Assembly (NCBI RefSeq): GCF_016862315.1
Contig: NZ_BOMS01000009.1
Span: forward strand, 186,001-250,000
Direction: 5' to 3'
DNA: 64,000 nucleotides
From: Actinoplanes palleronii
Lineage (GTDB): Bacteria > Actinomycetota > Actinomycetes > Mycobacteriales > Micromonosporaceae
Below the pieces are notes generated by a model. It was not told the DNA's origin and did not search any database. It was given only the letters and a program-made list of their open reading frames with translations. Shown here one piece after another: positions 18,633-25,309 of the stretch. Within the stretch, counting starts at the first letter, position 1. Every line of letters starts with the position of its first letter. The position numbers were made by a program, and so were the translations under genes.

Positions 18633-20336
18633 TCAGCCGGCGCGCTCCCAGCGCCGCGTTTCAGGGGTACGCCGGGCACCGGCACCGTGCAGCGCCCGGG
18701 TGATCACGGCGCGGACCGCGGCCCGGGCGGCCCCGTCCAGGTCGGCGGCGGTGCCGACCCCCCACACCCGGCGCTGCCCGATCACGCACTCGGCGTAGAC
18801 CACCACGTCCTCGCGGCGCGAGTCGGCGGCGCTCACCCCGATCCGGTGCACCTCGTGCACCTGCATGCCCCAGGAGGCCAGGTGTGCCTCCAGGTCGCCG
18901 AGCGCGTCGGCCCGGCCCGCGCCGACCGCGAACCCGTCACCCTGCACGTGCAGCACGGTCGGCACCGGTTTGCGGAACGCCACCGGGACGGTGACGAACC
19001 GGGGTGAGGCGTACTCCTCCAGGAACATCGCGGCGACCTCGTCCGGCGCGATCTCCCGGCCGAGCGCGTCGGCGGCCGCCTGCACCGTGCCGGCGAATTC
19101 GATCCGCAGGTCACGTGGCAGCTCCAGGCCCTGCCGGCTGCTCAGCACGTAGGCCACCCCGCCCTTGCCGGACTGGCTGTTGATGCGGACCACCGACTCG
19201 TACGTGCGGCCCACGTCGTGCGGGTCCAGCGGCAGGTAGGGGATCTCCCAGCGCAGCTGCTCCGGGTCGGCGCCCGCGTCGAGCGCGCGTGCCCGTACGT
19301 CGAAGCCTTTTTTGATCGCGTCCTGGTGCGAGCCGGAGAACGCGGTGTAGACCATGTCCCCGCCGTAGGGGTGCCGCGGGTGCACCGGCATCTCGTTGCA
19401 CCACTCCACGGTCCGCCGGATCCGGTTCAGGTCGCTGAGGTCCAGCCCCGGGTCGATCCCGTGGGTGAGCAGGTTCAGCGCGAGTGTCACCAGGCACACG
19501 TTGCCGGCCCGTTCGCCATTGCCGAACAGGCAGCCCTCGACGCGCTGCGCGCCGGCCAGCACGGCCAGCTCGGCGGAGGCGACCCCGGTGCCGCGGTCGT
19601 TGTGCGGGTGCACCGACAGGCACACGTGCTCGCGGCGCGACAGGTTCCGGTCCAGCCACTCGATCTGGTCGGCGAACACGTTGGGGGTGTTGCGCTCGAC
19701 GGTGGTCGGGAAGTTCAGCGTGATCGGCCGGCCCGGTCCGGGCTGCCAGACGTCCATCACCGCCTCGCAGACCTCCAGCGCGAACTCCGGCTCGGTGTCG
19801 GCGAACATCTCCGGCGAGTACTGGAACCCCAGGTCGCAGCCGGCCAGCGTGCGGTCGGCGTACTTCATGAACAGCCGGGTGCCCTGCACCGCGAGGTCCT
19901 TGCACTCCGAACGGGACAGTCCGAAGACCGTGCGGCGGAACTCCGGCGAGGTCGCGTTGTAGAGGTGCACGGTGGCCGACCGGGCGCCGGCCAGGCTCTC
20001 CACGGTCTGCCGGATCAGCTCGTCGCGGGCCTGCACCAGCACCGAGATGCGCACGTCGTCCGGGATCAGGTCCCGCTCGATCAGCAGCCGCAGGAAGTCG
20101 TGGTCGTCCTGGCTGGCCACCGGGAAACCGACCTCGATCTCGGTGAAGCCCATCTCCACCAGCAGCCGGAACATGGCCAGCTTGCGGTCCGGGGTCATCG
20201 GGTTCACCAGCGACTGGTTGCCGTCCCGCAGGTCGGTGCTGAGCCACCGTGGCGCGGCGTCGATGGTCCGGCCCGGCCAGGCGCGCCCGGGCAGGTCCAC
20301 GGTCGCGGGGCGTACGTATCGGTGGTTGCTTGTCAC
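18633..20336 (-). CDS. leuA: 2-isopropylmalate synthase
   Basis: LeuA condenses acetyl-CoA with 2-ketoisovalerate in leucine synthesis. The 567-residue protein has the TIM-barrel metal site STDLRDGNQS at about 33-42, the HxH metal ligands in SVHPHNDRGTG, and GNGERAGNVCLVTLALN. The C-terminal LeuA dimer (leucine-feedback) domain spans about 430-555. Length and domains are normal for the actinobacterial LeuA type. Its neighbours are a transthyretin-like gene upstream (28 bases) and an MFS gene downstream, with no other leu genes. It could be the housekeeping copy or a pathway-specific paralogue. Confidence 0.93.
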   Translation of the reverse strand: MTSNHRYVRPATVDLPGRAWPGRTIDAAPRWLSTDLRDGNQSLVNPMTPDRKLAMFRLLVEMGFTEIEVGFPVASQDDHDFLRLLIERDLIPDDVRISVLVQARDELIRQTVESLAGARSATVHLYNATSPEFRRTVFGLSRSECKDLAVQGTRLFMKYADRTLAGCDLGFQYSPEMFADTEPEFALEVCEAVMDVWQPGPGRPITLNFPTTVERNTPNVFADQIEWLDRNLSRREHVCLSVHPHNDRGTGVASAELAVLAGAQRVEGCLFGNGERAGNVCLVTLALNLLTHGIDPGLDLSDLNRIRRTVEWCNEMPVHPRHPYGGDMVYTAFSGSHQDAIKKGFDVRARALDAGADPEQLRWEIPYLPLDPHDVGRTYESVVRINSQSGKGGVAYVLSSRQGLELPRDLRIEFAGTVQAAADALGREIAPDEVAAMFLEEYASPRFVTVPVAFRKPVPTVLHVQGDGFAVGAGRADALGDLEAHLASWGMQVHEVHRIGVSAADSRREDVVVYAECVIGQRRVWGVGTAADLDGAARAAVRAVITRALHGAGARRTPETRRWERAG

Positions 20337-20364
20337 TGGCCGGTCCTTTCGCCAGGCGGTCGGG

Positions 20365-20703
20365 TCAGGCCCGCTCGCCGAAGTACAAGGAGTACGAGAA
20401 CGGGGTCATCAGCACCTGGATCTGGCAGGCGTGCAGCTCGCTGAGGACCCGGAACACCACGGTGATCTCGGGGTACGCGGCGCTGACACCGAGCCCGGCG
20501 AAGTAGCGGTCGCTGTCGAAGACGATCCGGTACGGCCCGCGGGTCAGCCGCCCGGTCCCGAAGCCGGCGATGCCGCCCGCCTCGTCGGTCTCCGCGCTGG
20601 CCACGGCCTGCCACCGGCCGTCGACCCCGTGCTCGAGGCGGGCCCGCACACCGGCCGCCGGTTTCCCGTAGACGCCGTCCAGGGCCTGAGCCGAGACGCT
20701 CAT
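20365..20703 (-). CDS. Transthyretin-fold protein related to 5-hydroxyisourate hydrolase, active site not conserved
   Basis: The 112 residues align along their whole length with HIUase/transthyretin-related proteins (ALDGVYGKPAAGVRARLE at the start, YPEITVVF, LMTPFSYSLYFG at the end). HIUases use a His in the N-terminal TxHVLD, an Arg in the DGR loop, a His in HYH, and the C-terminal YRGS. Here these read SAQALD, EAGG, ACQ and YFGE, so every catalytic position appears replaced. It is therefore unlikely to hydrolyse 5-hydroxyisourate. AGGTGG precedes the ATG at 20703. It lies upstream of leuA on the same strand, and its start faces the GATAA-box region. Confidence 0.75.
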   Translation of the reverse strand: MSVSAQALDGVYGKPAAGVRARLEHGVDGRWQAVASAETDEAGGIAGFGTGRLTRGPYRIVFDSDRYFAGLGVSAAYPEITVVFRVLSELHACQIQVLMTPFSYSLYFGERA

Positions 20704-20813
20704 GCCGATCACCACCTGTTCACCACGCCCGGGTGCGGATCCGACCGCGGCGCCCGTGCCGGGGCCGGGCGATCCGGCTCCGGTCCCGATGGTGGGCACG
20801 CCCGTTATCGAAC

Positions 20814-20901
20814 CGGCTTCGCCGCGTTATCCCCCGGCCCGCGGCCCTTATCGCCGGCCCCGATAACCCCGGCGATGCCGGAAGCGTGGTGCGGCGATAA
20901 C
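20814..20901. promoter_or_regulatory. Cluster of five TTATC/GATAA boxes in a divergent promoter region
   Basis: GTTATCG (20814-20820), GTTATCC (20826-20832), CTTATCG (20847-20853), CGATAAC (20861-20867) and CGATAAC (20895-20901) lie within 88 bases, in both orientations, in otherwise very GC-rich DNA. The last box sits where a -35 hexamer would be for a TAGCGT -10 element at 20922-20927 in front of the secreted peptide gene. Related boxes precede the LAL regulator gene. Confidence 0.55.
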
Positions 20902-20921
20902 CGGGCGATGAGGGGTGTCCC

Positions 20922-20927
20922 TAGCGT
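20922..20927 (+). promoter_or_regulatory. Candidate -10 element (TAGCGT) for the secreted peptide gene
   Basis: TAGCGT fits the actinobacterial TAnnnT pattern. There is no -35-like TTG at the proper distance; a GATAAC box lies there instead, which suggests an activator-dependent promoter. The ATG follows about 65 bases later. Confidence 0.4.
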
Positions 20928-20993
20928 CGGTGGCAGCACGGCGGAAGGTGACACAGCCCGCCGGACCCCACTTACGAAAGAGCAGGTAAACCC

Positions 20994-21182
20994 ATGCGTA
21001 AGAACCTCGTCACCGCGTCGGTCAAGGTCGCTTTCGCCATCGTCCTGACGGCCGCTCCGGTCGCCGCGGTGTTCGCCGCGACGGCCACCGGCACGGCGCC
21101 GGCGAGCCACTCGGTCAGCGTCCAGTCCGAGGGTGGCACCCCCAGCCCGACCGCCACCACCGACGACACCAAGTGGGGCTGA
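20994..21182 (+). CDS. Small secreted peptide (62 residues), candidate signal or effector
   Basis: The protein starts MRKNLVTASVKV, followed by a hydrophobic signal core (AFAIVLTAAPVAAVFAA) with a likely cleavage near residue 29. The remaining part of about 33 residues is Thr/Ser/Pro-rich, lacks cysteine, and ends TTDDTKWG. GAGCAGG lies before the ATG. It is convergent with the TPR-containing SARP regulator (84 bases between stops) and is preceded by the cluster of GATAA boxes. I do not recognise the family. Its size, secretion signal and position next to a TPR regulator suggest a signalling peptide; a structural surface peptide is equally possible. Confidence 0.65.
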   Translation: MRKNLVTASVKVAFAIVLTAAPVAAVFAATATGTAPASHSVSVQSEGGTPSPTATTDDTKWG

Positions 21183-21193
21183 ACGGCGACTGA

Positions 21194-21208
21194 GCGCCAC
21201 CGTGGCGC
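21194..21208. terminator. Small hairpin between convergent genes
   Basis: GCGCCAC (21194-21200) and GTGGCGC (21202-21208) form a perfect inverted repeat between the stops of the secreted peptide and SARP genes. There is no T-run, so it is at most a weak or factor-assisted terminator. Confidence 0.35.
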
Positions 21209-21266
21209 CCGATGACCCCCGGACCGGCCGGCCGGGATCGTCGCGGACGTCAGCTCGCGGGCGACG

Positions 21267-24200
21267 TCAGCTTGCGGGCGTACCGAAAACCGCACCAGCG
21301 ATCGGATCCAGCGCCGCCGCGTCCCGGCCCACCGGGTTGTCCGCGGCCGTGTAGGCGTCACTGAGCAACCCCAGCACCTGCGCCTCCAACTGCGGCGCGG
21401 AGATCGCCCGGAACAGTCCCAGCGAGCGATGCAGGTGGACCACCGCCTGCGGCGGATTGCCGACCGCCATCGCCAGCTCGCCGAGGACCATCGAGACCCG
21501 GGCCTCGATCAGTCGTTCGGTCGCCGCGCAGGCCAGCTCCATCGCCTCGCGCAGCGCCTCGCCGGACTCCGCATACGCGCCGGCCCGCAGATACGCGGCG
21601 CCCAGCCCCTGCAGCGTGTACGCCTGCCCCACCGGATCGCCCAGCTCCCGCACCACGGCGACGGCCTGCCGCAGCACCGCGATGGCGGCCTGCACCTCGT
21701 CGGCCTGCAGGTGCGTCTCACCGAGCCGGTGCAGCACCTGCGCCTCCACCCGCCGGCTGTTCGCGCGCCGGGCGTAGTCGAGCGCCTCCGGGAGCAGGGT
21801 GCGGGCCGCGTCCAGGTCACCCAGCTCCAGTTTGATCTGCGCGATGCTCTGCAGCACGTACGCCACGGCGACCAGGTCGTCGCCGGTCCGGAACGTCTCC
21901 AGCGCCTTCTGGTAGTTCTCGGTGGCCTCGGTGTACCGCCCGCTGAGCCGGTCGATGTACGCCACGTACCGGCTGACCATCGCCCGCCCGTGCAGGTCAC
22001 CGACCCGCTGGAACAGCTCGTCGGCGCCGGCCAGCAGGCGTACCGCCTCCGGGAAGCGCTGCTCGCCGATGTGCAGCGAGCCGAGCGAGTACAGGATCGC
22101 GGCCTGCCCGCGCTCGTCACCGGCCTGCCGGGCGGCGTCCAGCGCGACCTGGTGGGTCTCCCGCCAGTCGCTCAGGTAGATCCGCGACTCGAAGAGGGTG
22201 ACCGCGGTCATCGCCAGGCTCCAGCTGTGCGCGGCCAGCCCGGCCTGCGCGGCCTGCCGGACCGCGGCGACGATGGTGAGCCGTTCCCGCTCGAACCAGG
22301 GCAGCGGCGGATCGACCAGCTGACGGACCTGCCGCGCGGGCAGCTCGTGCAGCGGCGCCTCGGTCTGCACCCGCAGGTAGTCGCCGTACAGGCCACGGCG
22401 CGCCTCCTCGGCCAGGAACAGCAGCGCGCCCATGGCCCGTTGCAGCGCCTGGTCGCGCTCCTCCACCGAGTCCTCGGCGACCAGGCGCTCGCGGGCGAAG
22501 ACCCGGATCAGGTCGTGGAAGCGGTACTGCGCGTGCACGCCACGGCCGTCGCTGCTGGTCTCGATCAGCTGCGCGTCGGCCAGGTCGTCGAGCAGGTCCT
22601 GCGCGTCGCCGAAACCGGTGTCCAGCAGGGCGGCCGCCGCCCAGCCGGAGAAGTGCGGGAAGTCCAGCACGGTGAGCAGCCGGAACAGCCGCCGCGCGTC
22701 GTCCTCGAGGTGGTCGTAGGTCAGCGAGATGCTGGCCCGGATCCCCATCCCGCTGTGTTTCAGCTCGTCCAGCCGGCGGGCCTCGTTCGCCAGCCGTTCG
22801 ACCAGGTGCTCGACGCTCCAGTGCGGACGCGCGGCCAGCCGGGCGCCGGCGATCCGCAGCGCCAGCGGCAGGTGCCCGCACAGCTCGGCCAGCTCGGCGG
22901 TGGAGTCCGGCTCGGCCTCGATGCGTTCCGCGCCGGCGATCCGGGAGAGCAGCTCGGTGGACTGCTCGGGGTTGAACACGTCGACGTCGATGTGCACCGC
23001 GCCGGGCAGCCCGGCCAGCCGGCTGCGGCTGGTGATCAGCATCGCGGACTGCGAGGTGCCCGGCACCAGCGGCCGGACCTGGCCCTCCCCGCCGGCGTTG
23101 TCGAGCACCACCAGCATCCGGCGGTCGGCGAGCAGCGCCCGGTACAACTCGGCGCGTTCCTCGAGCAGCTCCGGCATCTGGGTGCCGGTCACGCCGAGGG
23201 CGCGCAGGAAGCGTTCCAGCACCCGCATCGGGCCGACCTGCTCGGTGTGCCGGCCGTGCAGGTCGGCGAAGAGCTGCCCGTCCGGGTACCGCGCGGCCAG
23301 CCGGTGCGCGGCGTGCACGGCGAGCGTGGTCTTGCCGATACCGGGTTTGCCGGCCATCACCACGACCGGCACCGCGAACTGCGCGGCGTCCTCGGCCAGG
23401 CCGAACTGGCCGTGGATGGCCGCGATCTGCTGGCTGCGCCCGGTGAAGTCGGCGATGTCGGTGGGCAGCAGGCACGGCACCGGCGAGAGGCCGGGCCCGG
23501 CCGCCGGCACGGCCGACACCGGTGGCGCGATCGGTGGCGCCGTCGGCGACGCCGGGGATGTCACGCCGGCCGGATCCCGGATCGGATCGAGGATCACCGG
23601 CGGCATCGGCGGCGGCACCGGGTCCATCGGCCGCGGGGTGAGCACCACGGCCGGCTCCGGCAGGGTCAGCGTGGCGTCGCCGGTCAGGATGGCGTGCTCC
23701 AGCCGGCGCAGCTCCTCGCCCGGTTCGAGGCCGAGCTCGTCGATGAACAGCCGGCGCGCGGCGCGGTAGGTGTCCAGGGCCTCGGCCTGCCGGCCGGACC
23801 GGTAGAGCGCGAGCATCAGGTGCTCGCGCAGCCGGGCCCGCAGCGGGTGCTCGCCGACCAGGGCGCCCAGCTCGTCGAGCAGCTCACGGTGCCGGCCGAG
23901 CCGCAGCTCCAGCTCGATGCACTCCTCGGTGGCGGTGAGCCGGCGCTCGGCCAGCCGGTCGGCGGCGCCCTGCACCACCCGGCTCTCGATGCCGTCCAGC
24001 GCCGGGCCGCGCCACAGGGCCAGCGCCCGGCGGTACTGGGCCGCGGACTCCGCCGGACGCCGGAACTCGCGCAGCTGGCGGGCCTGGGTCAGGGCTTCCT
24101 CGTAGCGGTGCAGGTCGAGGCTGCCGTCCGGCACCTGCAGGGCGTACCCCTGGGTCCGGGTGATGATGGCGTCCGGGTGGCCGTGCCCGGCGAAGAGCCG

Positions 24201-24410
24201 GCGCAGCGCGGAGATGCAGATCTGCACCTGGACCCGGGAGGTGGACGGCAGGTCGTCGCCGTACAGGGCCTCCATCAGCCGGGTCACCCGGATCACCCGG
24301 TTCGACTCGAGCGCCAGGGTGGCGAGAACGATCCGCTGACGCTGACCGCCGAGCTCGACGAGCTGCTCGCCGATGAGCACCTCGAGAATTCCCAGAATGA
24401 GAATCTGCAC
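21267..24410 (-). CDS. SARP-family regulator with BTAD, NB-ARC ATPase and TPR domains (AfsR-like)
   Basis: This transcription activator has about 1047 residues. It begins with an OmpR-like DNA-binding domain (1-90, ending in an RTQGYALQV segment), then a bacterial transcriptional activation domain (about 98-245, with EALTQARQLREF, ALWRGPAL, EHLMLALYRSGRQAEALDTYR), an NB-ARC ATPase with P-loop AGKPGIGKTTLA and LVVLDNAGGEGQVRPL, and a long TPR array (about 690-1040). The GTG at 24410 is fixed by AAGGAGG 5 bases upstream. SARPs switch on antibiotic clusters by binding 11-base-spaced direct repeats; such a repeat (24472-24493) lies directly upstream of this gene. The TPR array could sense a peptide or a partner protein. 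Confidence 0.9.
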   Translation of the reverse strand: MQILILGILEVLIGEQLVELGGQRQRIVLATLALESNRVIRVTRLMEALYGDDLPSTSRVQVQICISALRRLFAGHGHPDAIITRTQGYALQVPDGSLDLHRYEEALTQARQLREFRRPAESAAQYRRALALWRGPALDGIESRVVQGAADRLAERRLTATEECIELELRLGRHRELLDELGALVGEHPLRARLREHLMLALYRSGRQAEALDTYRAARRLFIDELGLEPGEELRRLEHAILTGDATLTLPEPAVVLTPRPMDPVPPPMPPVILDPIRDPAGVTSPASPTAPPIAPPVSAVPAAGPGLSPVPCLLPTDIADFTGRSQQIAAIHGQFGLAEDAAQFAVPVVVMAGKPGIGKTTLAVHAAHRLAARYPDGQLFADLHGRHTEQVGPMRVLERFLRALGVTGTQMPELLEERAELYRALLADRRMLVVLDNAGGEGQVRPLVPGTSQSAMLITSRSRLAGLPGAVHIDVDVFNPEQSTELLSRIAGAERIEAEPDSTAELAELCGHLPLALRIAGARLAARPHWSVEHLVERLANEARRLDELKHSGMGIRASISLTYDHLEDDARRLFRLLTVLDFPHFSGWAAAALLDTGFGDAQDLLDDLADAQLIETSSDGRGVHAQYRFHDLIRVFARERLVAEDSVEERDQALQRAMGALLFLAEEARRGLYGDYLRVQTEAPLHELPARQVRQLVDPPLPWFERERLTIVAAVRQAAQAGLAAHSWSLAMTAVTLFESRIYLSDWRETHQVALDAARQAGDERGQAAILYSLGSLHIGEQRFPEAVRLLAGADELFQRVGDLHGRAMVSRYVAYIDRLSGRYTEATENYQKALETFRTGDDLVAVAYVLQSIAQIKLELGDLDAARTLLPEALDYARRANSRRVEAQVLHRLGETHLQADEVQAAIAVLRQAVAVVRELGDPVGQAYTLQGLGAAYLRAGAYAESGEALREAMELACAATERLIEARVSMVLGELAMAVGNPPQAVVHLHRSLGLFRAISAPQLEAQVLGLLSDAYTAADNPVGRDAAALDPIAGAVFGTPAS

Positions 24411-24471
24411 GTGCGCCTCCTTGAGCGGGGCCGCCCGCTCACCGCTGATCACAGCCGGGCACGTCAGAAAA

Positions 24472-24493
24472 CCCCCGTATAGCCCCCGTATAG
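24472..24493. promoter_or_regulatory. Perfect 11-bp tandem direct repeat CCCCCGTATAG, candidate SARP binding site
   Basis: Two identical copies of CCCCCGTATAG abut at 24472-24482 and 24483-24493, 62 bases upstream of the SARP start codon. SARP proteins bind direct repeats with an 11-base period, one helical turn, close to the -10 region. The geometry suggests autoregulation. Confidence 0.6.
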
Positions 24494-24608
24494 AAGGAAT
24501 GCTATGCAAGTACGGCCGGTAGCGCTACCCGCTGTGACTGCCGGAGGTCCGACCTTCGAACACAAGAATTGCCCGGTCAACCCCTTGCCCTACCGACTGG
24601 TAACTCCG

Positions 24609-25301
24609 TTAAGAGTGCGTTGCGCGCCGGTGACACGGCAGCACGATCGCGGTCAGGATCAGCCCCTGCTCGACCAGCCAGCGCCCGGTGAACCCGGTGA
24701 GCCGGTGGCCGGCCACCCGGGGTCCGACCACCAGCAGCCGCGCGTCGAAATCCCCGGTCAGCGCGCCGGCCGACCCCGGCCGCAGCGTGATCACCGCGTC
24801 GTCGAAGTCCAGCCACCGCTGGGCCAGCGGGTACCACGACTTGTAGACCGCCTCCTTGGCGCAGAACAGCATCCGGTCCCAGCGGATCTCCGGCCGGGCC
24901 TGGAGCAACTCGGCGATGTGGACACGTTCGTCCGGCAGCGCCACCGACTCCAGCACCCCGGGGGTCAGCGGCTCGTCCGGCTCCGCGTCGATACCCACCG
25001 TGGTGATCGTCGCGGCGTCGGCGACCACCACACCCCGGTAACCGGCACAGTGGGTGATCGAGCCGACCACCCCGGCCGGCCACAGCGGCTCGGCGAGCCG
25101 ACCGGAAAGGATCGGCGCCGCCGGCCGGCCGAGCCGCGCCAGGCCGGCCCGGGCACAGTGCCGGGCGGTGGTGAACTCCCGGCGCCGCTTCTCGACCGCG
25201 GTGGCCACGATGCTCTCCTCCGCGGGCAGCAGCGTCGCGTCCGGCAGGTCGTCGAACGTGTCGACCGCCGTCACGCCGGCGGGCAGGATTTTCTCGATCA
25301 T
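24609..25301 (-). CDS. 4'-phosphopantetheinyl transferase (Sfp/EntD type)
   Basis: This enzyme moves phosphopantetheine from CoA to carrier-protein serines of polyketide and non-ribosomal peptide synthases. The 230-residue protein has the family motifs GSITHC (P2), GIDAEP (P3; the D and E bind magnesium) and FCAKEAVYKSWYP (P5 with WxxKEAxxK-like spacing). AGGGA precedes the ATG at 25301. It starts 8 bases after the LAL regulator's stop, so the two are almost certainly one transcript. No carrier-protein gene lies in this window, so it serves a cluster elsewhere or acts for the whole cell. Confidence 0.9.
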   Translation of the reverse strand: MIEKILPAGVTAVDTFDDLPDATLLPAEESIVATAVEKRRREFTTARHCARAGLARLGRPAAPILSGRLAEPLWPAGVVGSITHCAGYRGVVVADAATITTVGIDAEPDEPLTPGVLESVALPDERVHIAELLQARPEIRWDRMLFCAKEAVYKSWYPLAQRWLDFDDAVITLRPGSAGALTGDFDARLLVVGPRVAGHRLTGFTGRWLVEQGLILTAIVLPCHRRATHS

Positions 25302-25309
25302 GTCGTCCC

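Noticed and set aside
20704..20799. Longer N-terminus for the transthyretin-like protein
   Set aside because: The extra 32 residues are Gly/Pro-rich, absent from the family, and a ribosome site lies directly before the internal ATG at 20703.
21429..24482. A 1017-codon plus-strand frame opposite the SARP gene
   Set aside because: Antisense shadow with Gln/Arg/Val bias caused by the GC-rich third positions of the SARP gene.
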